This document shows, piece after piece, positions 26,422 through 33,966 of a DNA stretch of 34,886 nucleotides (within the stretch, counting starts at the first letter, position 1; each line of letters opens with the position of its first letter). This DNA is from Pseudarthrobacter albicanus. GTDB taxonomy: Bacteria; Actinomycetota; Actinomycetes; Actinomycetales; Micrococcaceae. The notes under the pieces are model-generated. The model was not told the DNA's origin. It saw nothing but the letters and a program-made list of their open reading frames with translations, and did no database searches. Location of the stretch: positions 1 through 34,886 of the forward strand of contig NZ_JAGPOT010000082.1 in NCBI RefSeq assembly GCF_018224015.1, given 5' to 3'. Position numbers and translations under genes: made by a program.

Positions 26422-26988
26422 TCAAACGACTTCGAGGGTGGTATCGACCGGGACCGGGTTGGCCAGGCAGTCACGGACCGGTGAGCTGTCCTGGACGTAC
26501 TGGCAGAGTGACGTCAGTTGCTCGACGGTGGCGTTCGGGCTTGAGACGCGCGCCCGCGCACGGATCGCCGTGAAGCCCGGACGGGGGCCTGCGAGGCCCA
26601 GGAACTTCCCGACATCCAGGTCGCCCTCTACTTCCATCTGCAATGAGGCGATCTCGATGCCCTGGGCCGCGGCATTCGCGACATAGCCGACCGCGTAGCA
26701 AAAGCCCAGAGCCTGCAGGAGAAGCTCGACAGCATTAGGGCCGGCGTTGTTGCCCAGGAGCACGGGCGGCTCATCCCCCTCCAGAGTGAAACCCTGGCTC
26801 CGCCCGGTGTCCTGAACACCGGCCTGGGTGAATCCCTGAATCTGCCCGATGTTGTGTGTGCCTTCGCTCCAGGTGCTGGTCGCGCTGAAGGTGAAGGTGC
26901 CCTGTACGGGATCTGATTCGATCGCCTGGATGGTCTCCAGCAGACGGTCGACGTCGATGCCGTTGCGGACGGTAGCTGTCGTGCCCAT
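26422..26988 (-). CDS. OsmC/Ohr-family protein
   Basis: OsmC-fold thiol peroxidase-like protein of 188 aa. The expected peroxidatic Cys is in ALGFCYAVGY and the second Cys in SSPVRDCLANPV, matching the two redox cysteines of OsmC/Ohr; a third is in LCQYV. The protein is longer than Ohr (about 140 aa) owing to its N-terminal half, so it belongs to the larger OsmC/YhfA-like group. Family members reduce organic peroxides or persulfides. It is divergent from the ArsR-rhodanese gene, with two shared palindromic operators between them. Confidence 0.88.
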   Translation of the reverse strand: MGTTATVRNGIDVDRLLETIQAIESDPVQGTFTFSATSTWSEGTHNIGQIQGFTQAGVQDTGRSQGFTLEGDEPPVLLGNNAGPNAVELLLQALGFCYAVGYVANAAAQGIEIASLQMEVEGDLDVGKFLGLAGPRPGFTAIRARARVSSPNATVEQLTSLCQYVQDSSPVRDCLANPVPVDTTLEVV

Positions 26989-27035
26989 CGCACTGCGCCT
27001 CTTTCCGGTCGTGCCCGGAACTCCGGGCGAGATAA

Positions 27036-27101
27036 TCAAGTAAGTACTTGAATACTTGAATAGCACACCCGGCGGGTATATGTTGTCAAGTACCTACTTG
27101 A
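27036..27101. promoter_or_regulatory. Divergent operator/promoter with twin TCAAGTA-NN-TACTTGA palindromes
   Basis: Two perfect 7-2-7 palindromes lie at 27036-27051 and 27086-27101, 50 bp apart, with extra half-sites at 27053-27059 and near 27104-27110. On the minus strand TTGACA (27084-27089) with TGCTAT about 18 bp on can serve osmC. On the plus strand TTGAAT (27056-27061) with TATATG is a weak candidate for the ArsR gene. The palindromes cover or touch both promoters, as expected of ArsR-type repression. Confidence 0.8.
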
Positions 27102-27126
27102 ATTAACTTGCAGCGAGGGGAAGCAC

Positions 27127-27816
27127 ATGGATGACAGGGCAGCAAAAGACGAACTGTTCGACGCACTCGCCTCCGTGGCCAAGGTGCTGGGCAGCGGCCG
27201 CCGGGCCGAAATCGTGGACGTTCTCGCCCAAGGTGAACGCGCTGTGGACGAGATCGCGCAGGAGATCGGGCAAAGCGTCGCCAACACTTCGCAGCACCTC
27301 CAGCACCTCCTGCGGTCCGGACTGGTGCATTCGCGCCGGGACGGCACCCGGATCTACTACCGCCTCAGCGGGCCAGGGGTGGCCCAGCTCTGGGCGGCCG
27401 TCCGCCTTGTGGCTTCGGATCATGTCGCAAAGCTCAACGAGCTCGCGACCGCGTACCTCGGAGACCGGTCGGCGCTGAGCACCCTGACCCGGACCGAGCT
27501 GAGGGACCGGATGGCCGGAGGCGACATCGTCGTGCTCGACGTCCGGCCCGAGCCGGAATTCCGGTCCGGGCATATCGCGGGCGCGGTCTCGGTCCCGGTG
27601 AAGGAACTGGCGGAGCGGCTGCGGGAGCTGCCGGATGGCCACACCGTCGCCGCCTACTGCCGGGGCCCGTACTGCGTGTTCGCCGACGAGGCCGTCAGGA
27701 CGCTGCGCCGGCACGGGATCCCCGCGGTCAGGCTCGAGGACGGGTATCCCGAGTGGGAAGCGGCGGGCCTGCCTGTGGAGACATCTGCGTCAACCACGCC
27801 CGCGGGCACGTCGTAA
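27127..27816 (+). CDS. ArsR-family regulator fused to a rhodanese domain
   Basis: A 229-aa fusion. Residues 5-105 form an ArsR winged helix (SGRRAEIVDVLAQGERAVDEIA, recognition helix SVANTSQHLQHLLRSGLV, wing SRRDGTRIYYRLS). Residues 125-220 form a rhodanese domain with VLDVRPEPEFRSGHIAGA and the active-site loop CRGPYC. The ArsR domain has no cysteine and no clear metal site; the only two cysteines are in the rhodanese loop. I infer that a sulfur-transfer or redox event there is sensed. GAGGGGA precedes the ATG. It heads a rightward operon with two MFS genes and is likely autoregulated. Confidence 0.92.
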   Translation: MDDRAAKDELFDALASVAKVLGSGRRAEIVDVLAQGERAVDEIAQEIGQSVANTSQHLQHLLRSGLVHSRRDGTRIYYRLSGPGVAQLWAAVRLVASDHVAKLNELATAYLGDRSALSTLTRTELRDRMAGGDIVVLDVRPEPEFRSGHIAGAVSVPVKELAERLRELPDGHTVAAYCRGPYCVFADEAVRTLRRHGIPAVRLEDGYPEWEAAGLPVETSASTTPAGTS

Positions 27817-27827
27817 AGGTCTTGGCT

Positions 27828-29114
27828 GTGCAGCAGATCCCGGAGCGCCTCGTCCAGTCCTACTCGGTCTCCCCGAAGCGCCGCCACGCGCTCTACCGGC
27901 GCACCCTCGCCGTCGTTATCGTTTCCCAGATTTTCGGAGGCGCGGGCCTCGCGGCCGGCGTCACGGTGGGGGCGCTCCTGGCCCAGCAGATGCTCGGCAC
28001 CGCCGGGTTGGCCGGCATGCCGGCGGCGCTGTTCACCCTCGGCTCCGCCGGTGCGGCATTCCTCGTCGGACGGATTTCCCAGCGCCGCGGCCGCCGGGCC
28101 GGGCTGACGTCGGGATTCATCGCCGGGGGTATCGGAGCCGGCGGCGTTGTGCTGGCAGCAGCGGCGGACAATGTGATCCTGCTCTTCATCGCCCTTCTCG
28201 TCTACGGGGCGGGAACGGCGACGAACCTGCAGGCACGGTACGCCGGAACCGACCTCGCCGCGCCTCAGCGCCGTGCCACGGCGGTCAGCCTGGCTATGGT
28301 CTCCACCACCCTGGGGGCTGTCGCCGGCCCGAACCTGGTTACCCCGATGGGAGCTGTCGCCACGGCCCTGGGGATTCCGCCCCTTGCCGGCCCGTTCCTG
28401 CTCGCCGCGGCCGCCTACACGATAGCGGGTCTGGTGCTGTTTTTCTGGCTTCGCCCCGACCCGCTCCTGCTGGCCTCCGCCATCAGCGCCCGGGAATCGG
28501 CAGACACGGCGGCGGTCTTTGACGCACCGCCTGCACCGGAACCGCCGAGGAACGACCGCGGCGTCACCGTCGGTACCACCGTCATGGTCCTCACGCAGGT
28601 AGCGATGGTTGCCATCATGACCATGACGCCGGTGCAGATGCAGGCGCACGGGCACGGCCTCACCGAAGTCGGGGCTGTGATCGGCATCCATATCGGCTTC
28701 ATGTACCTGCCCTCGCTCGTCACCGGCGTCCTGGTCGACAGAATCGGCCGGGTCCCCATGGCGGTCGCCGCCGGAGTGACGCTGCTCGCGGCAGGGATCG
28801 TCGCGGCCGCCGCCCCGGCGGAGTCAATGACGCAGCTGATGATCGCCCTCGCGCTGCTGGGCCTGGGCTGGAACTTCGGGCTGATCAGCGGCACCGCCCT
28901 CATCGTCGACGCGACCCCGCTCGAAACGCGGGCCAGGACGCAGGGATCCATTGATGTTCTGATCGCCCTGGCCGGCGCGGCCGGCGGTGCCCTGTCCGGG
29001 ACGGTCGTCGCCGGAACCAGCTACGCCGCCCTTGCCCTCGCCGGTGGAATCCTTTCCCTCCTCCTGATCCCCGTGGTGATCTGGTCACAACGCACCGCCC
29101 ATACCGTGGTGTGA
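27828..29114 (+). CDS. Major facilitator superfamily transporter
   Basis: Inner-membrane MFS protein of about 428 aa with 12 predicted helices in two halves. The first half has GGAGLAAGVTVGALLAQQ and GRISQRRGRRAGL (loop 2-3 motif). The second half has VLVDRIGRVPMAVAAG and begins after a hydrophilic central loop. The GTG at 27828 is chosen because AAAGG lies about 8 bases upstream; the frame remains open further left inside the regulator gene. No substrate can be deduced. Co-directional with the ArsR-rhodanese gene, it is probably an efflux component of that system. Confidence 0.82.
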   Translation: MQQIPERLVQSYSVSPKRRHALYRRTLAVVIVSQIFGGAGLAAGVTVGALLAQQMLGTAGLAGMPAALFTLGSAGAAFLVGRISQRRGRRAGLTSGFIAGGIGAGGVVLAAAADNVILLFIALLVYGAGTATNLQARYAGTDLAAPQRRATAVSLAMVSTTLGAVAGPNLVTPMGAVATALGIPPLAGPFLLAAAAYTIAGLVLFFWLRPDPLLLASAISARESADTAAVFDAPPAPEPPRNDRGVTVGTTVMVLTQVAMVAIMTMTPVQMQAHGHGLTEVGAVIGIHIGFMYLPSLVTGVLVDRIGRVPMAVAAGVTLLAAGIVAAAAPAESMTQLMIALALLGLGWNFGLISGTALIVDATPLETRARTQGSIDVLIALAGAAGGALSGTVVAGTSYAALALAGGILSLLLIPVVIWSQRTAHTVV

Positions 29115-29118
29115 ACCC

Positions 29119-30441
29119 ATGAACTGGAGCTGCAAACAAGACCGGGGCACGGCGGTGAGTGCCGCACTACCCCGGCGCAGAGATGGCAGCCGCCCGCGCG
29201 AAGGCATCGAGCTGGGGCTGCGCCAGAACATAGCCCAGTTCACGCTTTTGGTCGCAGTCAACGCCCTCGTCGGCGGCAGCCTCGGTCAGGAACGCACGGT
29301 CCTGCCCCTGCTGGCCGGCCAGGTCTTCCACCTGGACCTCTATACGAGTGCCCTGACCTACATCCTGGCCTTCGGCCTGGCCAAGGCCGCCACGAACTAC
29401 TTCGCCGGGGCTCTCTCGGACCGGTACGGCCGCAAACCCGTGCTGGTCGTCGGCTGGCTCATCGCCGTGCCCGTACCGGTGATGCTGATCTTCGGGCCGT
29501 CCTGGGGCTGGATCGTGGCAGCCAACGTCGTCCTGGGCATCAGCCAGGGCCTGACCTGGTCCACCACGGTGATCATGAAGATGGACCTCGTCGGCCCGTC
29601 CCGGCGCGGCCTGGCCATGGGCTTCAACGAGGCCGCCGGTTACCTCGGTGTCGCGGGCACCGCCGTCGCCACCGGTTACATCGCCGCCAGCTACGGGCTC
29701 CGTCCCGGACCGTTCCTGCTCGGCGCCGCGTACATCGCCCTCGGACTGGGACTTTCCGTGCTGGCCGTGAAGGAAACCCACGATCATGCCAGGCTGGAAG
29801 CCGCCAGCCACACCGCCGCCCATGCCCAGGCGCACGCCGAGCTGAGCAGCCGGCAGGTGTTCATCCTGACCAGCTTCCGCGACAAATCCCTCTCCTCGGT
29901 CAGCCAGGCCGGCATGGTCAACAACCTCAACGACGGACTGGCCTGGGGCCTGTTCCCCGTACTCTTCGGCGCCGGCGGCCTGAGCATCGAAAAGATCGGC
30001 ATCCTGGCCGCCGTCTACCCGGCAGTCTGGGGTGCAGGGCAGCTGGCCACCGGTGCCCTGTCCGACAGATACGGCCGCAAGCCGCTGATTGTCGCCGGCA
30101 TGCTCGTCCAGGCCGCAGCGCTGGGCATGGTCGCCGCAGGAACCGGCTTCGGTATCTGGCTCACCGCAGCCGTCCTGCTTGGAGCCGGGACCGCGATGGT
30201 ATACCCGGCGTTGCTGGCCGCGGTCGGCGATGTCGCCCACCCCGCATGGCGCGCACGCTCAGTCGGGGTATACCGCCTGTGGCGCGACGGAGGGTTTGCC
30301 GTCGGCGCCCTGCTCTCCGGACTGCTCGCAGACGCCTACGGAATCCCCGCAGCCGTCGCCGTCGTCGCAGTCCTGACCGCACTGTCCGGCATCATCGTGG
30401 CCCTGCGGATGCGCCGAACCGACCACCCCATCATCCGGTAA
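29119..30441 (+). CDS. Major facilitator superfamily transporter (second)
   Basis: MFS protein of 440 aa with 12 helices and a His/Ala-rich central loop (HDHARLEAASHTAAHAQAHAE). Both loop motifs are well kept: GALSDRYGRKPVLVVG in each half (second copy GALSDRYGRKPLIVAG). It is unlike the preceding MFS in sequence, so this is not a recent duplication. The ATG four bases after the previous stop has a poor ribosome site; a GTG at 29155 is possible. Probable drug or metabolite exporter of the same operon; substrate unknown. Confidence 0.85.
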   Translation: MNWSCKQDRGTAVSAALPRRRDGSRPREGIELGLRQNIAQFTLLVAVNALVGGSLGQERTVLPLLAGQVFHLDLYTSALTYILAFGLAKAATNYFAGALSDRYGRKPVLVVGWLIAVPVPVMLIFGPSWGWIVAANVVLGISQGLTWSTTVIMKMDLVGPSRRGLAMGFNEAAGYLGVAGTAVATGYIAASYGLRPGPFLLGAAYIALGLGLSVLAVKETHDHARLEAASHTAAHAQAHAELSSRQVFILTSFRDKSLSSVSQAGMVNNLNDGLAWGLFPVLFGAGGLSIEKIGILAAVYPAVWGAGQLATGALSDRYGRKPLIVAGMLVQAAALGMVAAGTGFGIWLTAAVLLGAGTAMVYPALLAAVGDVAHPAWRARSVGVYRLWRDGGFAVGALLSGLLADAYGIPAAVAVVAVLTALSGIIVALRMRRTDHPIIR

Positions 30442-30525
30442 CAGCCTCGCCTGCATGCCGGCGACACGACATCGGATTACCCTTTAAGTGCACGGTAACG
30501 CACATATGCACCTAGAGGAGATTTT
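30442..30525. promoter_or_regulatory. Short control region upstream of the DHA3-type MFS gene
   Basis: This 84-base gap contains three GCAC motifs between about 30488 and 30512 (one pair forms GTGC-N8-GCAC) and GAGGAG before the next ATG. It is a possible operator of the metal sensor encoded at 31768. The promoter boxes are unclear. Confidence 0.4.
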
Positions 30526-31784
30526 ATGCTGGCGGTTTTGCGCAACGGAACGTACGCGCGCCTGTTCGCGGCGCAGATCGTGGCCTTGGTGGGGACCGGC
30601 CTACTGACGGTTGCTCTGGGGCTGCTGGCGTACGACTTGGCGGGCCGGAACGCCGGGGCGGTCTTGGGTACGGCGCTGACGATCAAGATGCTGGCCTATG
30701 TGGGTCTGGCACCGGTGATCACTGCCCTGGTAGCACGGCTGCCGAAGAAGCCGGTGCTGATCGGGGCGGACCTGATCCGGGCCGCAATGGCATTGTGTCT
30801 GCCGTTCATCACAGAAACGTGGCAGATCTACGTGGTGATCTTCCTGCTGCAGTCAGCCTCAGCCACCTTCACGCCCGCTTTCCAGTCGCTGATCCCGACA
30901 ATCCTGAAAGACCAGCGGGACTACACAAACGCACTCTCACTGTCCCGGCTCGCCTACGACATGGAAGCACTCGTCAGCCCGGCCGCCGCAGCGCTGCTGC
31001 TGACCGTTCTCAGGTACAACAAGCTGTTCATCGGCACGGTTGCAGGCTTTCTGTTCTGGGCGTTCATGGTCGCCATCACGGTTCTGCCCCGGGTCACTGC
31101 GTCGGCCGGGCCGCAAACCTCGTTGTGGCACCGGACCAGGGCGCACGGATCTTCTGGCGCAACCGGCGGCTGCGGTCCCTACTGGCCCTGAACCTGGTCG
31201 TCGCCGCCCCGACGGCCCTGGTGCTGGTCAACACAGTGATCTACGTCCGCGACGTCCTACACCGTCCCGACGCCGATCTGGCCCTCGCCCTGGCGTGCTT
31301 CGGTATCGGGTCGATGATCGTGGCTTTGTCGGCGCCGCGGGTCCTGGACCGGTTCGGGGACCGTGCCGTGATGCTCAGCGGCGCCGCCGTAATCCCGCTC
31401 GCTCTTGCCGGCGCCACCGCCATGACATTCCTGGCGTCCCCGGACACCGGGTGGTGGCTGCTGCTGGCACTGTGGGTCCTGCTCGGGGCCGCAAATTCAA
31501 CCATACTCACCCCGTCGGCCCGTCTCCTGCGCGATGCCTCCGATGAGCACACCCGCCCGTACGTCTTCACGGCACAGTTCTCCCTGTCCCACGCCTGCTA
31601 CATCCTCACCTATCCCGTCGCCGGCTGGGTCGGTGCGCAGGCCGGACTGGGCTGGGCTGCACTGGCCCTGGCAATCATTGCGATAATCGGCAGTGCAGGA
31701 GCATTCCTGTCCTGGCCACGGCAACCGCCCGTACAGGTCACTGCATCCGCCACCCACAAGGAACCCGTTGAGCACAGCCGATGA
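30526..31784 (+). pseudogene. MFS exporter (DHA3/NreB-like) with a single-base frameshift
   Basis: An MFS gene of about 419 codons. The first part (30526 to about 31130) opens MLAVLRNGTYARLFAAQ and covers the N-terminal six helices. After GPQTSLWHRTR the frame is lost, while the -1 frame continues as GARIFWRNRRLRSLLALN through the remaining helices to 31784. Loss of one base near 31125-31140 explains this. It may be a true inactivating mutation or a sequencing error. GAGGAG precedes the ATG. The next gene overlaps its end and encodes a metal sensor, so the transporter probably exported a divalent metal such as Ni, Co or Zn (inference). Confidence 0.8.
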
Positions 31785-32121
31785 ACAGCCATCCCTGATC
31801 CATCCGATCACCCCCGGACCGGGCCATCTGGCGGCGGCCAGCGAAACGCTGCGGATGCTCGCCGAACCCACCCGCCTTCATCTGCTCTGGCAGCTGTCCG
31901 CGGGCCCGCGAACCGTCACGGAACTGACGGAAGCGTCAGGCGTGCCGCGGACCGTGGTCAGCCAGCACCTTGCCAAACTTCGCCTCAGCGGCCTCGTTGA
32001 CACCCGCAAGGACGGCCGCCACATCATCTACTCCCTACGCGACGGACACCTCGTCAGGCTCATCCACGAGGCAATCAACCACGCAGACCACATTGTCACC
32101 GGAGAAGCCCGCCACGGATGA
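31768..32121 (+). CDS. ArsR/SmtB-family metal sensor, CzrA/NmtR-like
   Basis: A 117-aa winged-helix repressor. The DNA-binding segment has LAEPTRLHLLWQLSAGPRTVTELTEASGVPRTVVSQHLAKL. The C-terminal alpha-5 helix contains D-G-H, then ten residues, then H-A-D-H: exactly the D-x-H-x10-H-x2-H site of CzrA and NmtR, which sense Zn/Co and Ni/Co. No cysteine is present, ruling out the alpha-3 CxC type. The TTG start at 31768 follows AAGGA with 5-base spacing and overlaps the end of the MFS gene by 17 bases. It is likely a repressor of that MFS gene. Confidence 0.85.
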   Translation: MSTADEQPSLIHPITPGPGHLAAASETLRMLAEPTRLHLLWQLSAGPRTVTELTEASGVPRTVVSQHLAKLRLSGLVDTRKDGRHIIYSLRDGHLVRLIHEAINHADHIVTGEARHG

Positions 32122-32147
32122 GCAGCCAGGCACTGCATGATTAATCC

Positions 32148-32207
32148 GTGACTACCGCAAGAACGGTCCTGTTGTTCGTCCTGGCGGCGGCGGCTGAAAT
32201 CGGGGGG
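32148..32207 (+). pseudogene. N-terminal remnant of a YnfA (UPF0060) membrane protein
   Basis: Twenty codons from a GTG start read VTTARTVLLFVLAAAAEIGG, the characteristic first helix of UPF0060/YnfA small membrane proteins. The expected continuation (AWLVWQG type) is missing: the sequence switches abruptly to unrelated DNA at about 32205. It is a deletion remnant, not a working gene. The frame runs on out of context to 32411. Confidence 0.75.
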
Positions 32208-32397
32208 CCACCGTCTCCAGCTTGCCCTCTCGGCTTTCCTGCTGGGCATCGGCGCAGGACCGGCAGCCCAGGTGGCCGTCAAACTCCTCCCCCTGCTGGA
32301 AGACAACGCCGGGAAGACCTCCACACCGCTCACCAACGCCGGCATCATCCTTGTACTGGCCGTGATGTTCGCAACCGGGCTGCTCGTCCCGGCTTAG
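32206..32397 (+). pseudogene. C-terminal remnant of an unidentified membrane protein
   Basis: In a frame different from the YnfA remnant, codons from about 32206 to the TAG at 32397 read a coding-like tail: LQLALSAFLLGIGAGPAAQ, then a hydrophilic stretch, then AGIILVLAVMFATGLLVPA. Two hydrophobic segments indicate the end of a membrane protein, possibly a transporter. The family was not recognised. It has no start of its own, so it is the right half of a deletion junction. Confidence 0.6.
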
Positions 32398-32427
32398 GCC
32401 TGTGGCACTAGCCAGAGCAGTACACAA

Positions 32428-32456
32428 TTGCCTGAATACATCCATGCCTGTACTTT
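32428..32456 (+). promoter_or_regulatory. cmtR promoter, probably giving leaderless mRNA
   Basis: TTGCCT (32428-32433) and TACTTT (32451-32456) are spaced by 17 bp and resemble -35 and -10 boxes. The ATG begins 6 bases after the -10 box and no ribosome site is present, which suggests a leaderless transcript. Confidence 0.55.
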
Positions 32457-32462
32457 TGGTTT

Positions 32463-32789
32463 ATGGAAACCCTCACGCACGCCCCGGTGCTGGCACGGTT
32501 CGGCTACGCGGTCTCGGATCCGACCAGGGCCCGGATCCTGCTGGCACTGTCCGGGGCGCCCGCCTACCCCTCCGATCTGGCCGACTCCCTCGGGGTCTCA
32601 CGGCAGAGCATGTCCAACCATTTGACGTGCCTGCGCGGCTGCGGACTCGTCGTGGCTGTCCCGGACGGACGGCGGAGCCGGTACGAGCTCGCCGACGCGC
32701 GGCTGGGCCACGCGATCCGGGACCTGATCGGCGTCGTCCTGGCCGTGGATCCGGCCTGCTGCGCACCCGACGGGACATGCCTGGCATGA
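32463..32789 (+). CDS. cmtR: CmtR-like Cd(II)/Pb(II)-sensing ArsR regulator
   Basis: A 108-aa winged-helix repressor closely resembling Mycobacterium tuberculosis CmtR. The shared segment SNHLTCLRGCGLVVAV holds the two cysteines equivalent to Cys57 and Cys61 of CmtR. The C-terminal tail DPACCAPDGTCLA supplies three further cysteines, where CmtR has Cys102. This supports sensing of cadmium or lead through a thiolate site. Cation transporter genes follow directly, the expected targets. There is no Shine-Dalgarno; the promoter position suggests leaderless translation from the ATG. Confidence 0.9.
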   Translation: METLTHAPVLARFGYAVSDPTRARILLALSGAPAYPSDLADSLGVSRQSMSNHLTCLRGCGLVVAVPDGRRSRYELADARLGHAIRDLIGVVLAVDPACCAPDGTCLA

Positions 32790-32836
32790 CCGCCCTCCAG
32801 CTGGGGGACCCAACCCGGTCCGCCGTGCCGTGCTGA
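32786..32836 (+). pseudogene. Displaced 5' end of the cation transporter gene (16 codons)
   Basis: An ATG overlapping the cmtR TGA (ATGA) opens MTALQLGDPTRSAVPC and ends at a TGA. It looks like the original N-terminus of the next gene: removing one copy of the tandem pentamer gccgt (32822-32831) joins it in frame to LSRRIRLFAAATISYN. Confidence 0.6.
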
Positions 32837-33645
32837 GCCGCCGCATCCGGCTGTTCGCCGCCGCGACCATCAGCTACAACATCGTTGAAGCCGTCGTGTC
32901 GCTCTGGGCCGGGGGCGTCGCCGACTCGTCGGCCCTGATCGGCTTCGGCCTGGACTCGGTGATCGAGGTCGCGTCCGCCGTCGCCCTGTCGTGGCAGTTT
33001 TCCGCCAGGGACCCTGAACGGCGCGAACACCTGACCCTGCGGATCATCGCGATCTCGTTCTTCGCCCTCGCCGCGTTCGTGGCCGTGGACGCCGTCCGAT
33101 CCCTGGCCGGCGGCGGCGCGGCCCGGCATTCCACCCCGGGAATCGTGATCGCCGGGCTGAGCCTGGCCGTCATGCCCGTGCTGTCCTGGCTGCAGCGCCG
33201 CGCCGGCCGGGAACTCGGCTCCCGCACAGCCGTGGCCGATTCCAAACAGACCCTGCTGTGCACCTACCTCTCCGCCGTCCTGCTCGTCGGGCTGGTGCTG
33301 AACAGCACCCTGGGCTGGTGGTGGGCCGACGCCGGCGCCGCGCTGGTCATCGCCGTCATCGCCGTCCGCGAAGGCATCAGCGCCTGGCGCGGCGACGTCT
33401 GCTGCACGCTCCCCCACGCCGCAGCGGACACCGGCTCCGACGCCGGTGACTGCGGCGCCAACCCGGACAGTGGTGCAGGCGCCCAACCCGCCAGCGATTG
33501 TGCTGATTCGGGCACCGATGCGGCCCCGGACATGGACTCCATGTCTGCCGAGGCCGCCGCGGATTCGGGCTACTGCGACGGATGCGGATCCACGCCCGGA
33601 TCGCAGGCGGTCACCCTGGGCGGCCTGGGCCGCAGGGACGGCTGA
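32830..33645 (+). CDS. CDF-like cation transporter with Cys/Asp-rich tail
   Basis: Membrane protein of about 271 aa as read from the GTG at 32830. Six membrane helices are visible. The segment ADSSALIGFGLDSVIEVASA carries the D-x3-E arrangement of CDF helix II, and TAVADSKQTLL is the helix V counterpart. After the last helix comes a 65-residue hydrophilic tail with CC, several Asp and CDGCG, likely metal binding. A 5-bp duplication just upstream shifts the original start out of frame; initiation at this GTG, which overlaps the short frame's stop, could rescue it. Downstream of cmtR, it is a plausible Cd/Pb/Zn exporter. Confidence 0.82.
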   Translation: MLSRRIRLFAAATISYNIVEAVVSLWAGGVADSSALIGFGLDSVIEVASAVALSWQFSARDPERREHLTLRIIAISFFALAAFVAVDAVRSLAGGGAARHSTPGIVIAGLSLAVMPVLSWLQRRAGRELGSRTAVADSKQTLLCTYLSAVLLVGLVLNSTLGWWWADAGAALVIAVIAVREGISAWRGDVCCTLPHAAADTGSDAGDCGANPDSGAGAQPASDCADSGTDAAPDMDSMSAEAAADSGYCDGCGSTPGSQAVTLGGLGRRDG

Positions 33646-33648
33646 GCC

Positions 33649-33966
33649 ATGGACTACGAACTGCGCACCATTCAGGGCTGCCCGAATAGCGGCCCGGCCC
33701 TGGACCTGTTCCGCACGGCTCTGGCCGCAGAAGGGAAAGATGCCAGTCACCTGAGGCTCCGGGAGGTCACGTGCGAGGCCGATGCCGAGGCCCTCCACTT
33801 CCACGGCTCACCGTCGTTCATCGCGGACGGACGTGACCTGTTTCCTTCGGAGTCCGCACCTGCCCTGAGCTGCCGCGTCTATTTTTCCGGACACGGCGTA
33901 GCGGGGCTCCCGTCCGCCGAGTCGTTGCGCACCGCCGTCCGTCGGACCCCGGAGATCCGCCCATGA
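33649..33966 (+). CDS. Small thioredoxin-fold-like protein
   Basis: A 105-aa cytoplasmic protein. The N-terminal strand ELRTIQGCPNSGPALDLFRTAL has a CPNS motif at the position of a thioredoxin active site, but without the second Cys. Later HFHGSPSFIADGRDLF supplies the cis-Pro-like loop and LSCRVY another Cys. Similar small proteins occur beside metal and mercury resistance genes in actinobacteria and are often annotated as thioredoxin or alkylmercury-lyase related. The function is not established. It is packed between the two CDF genes, overlapping the second by ATGA. Confidence 0.75.
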   Translation: MDYELRTIQGCPNSGPALDLFRTALAAEGKDASHLRLREVTCEADAEALHFHGSPSFIADGRDLFPSESAPALSCRVYFSGHGVAGLPSAESLRTAVRRTPEIRP

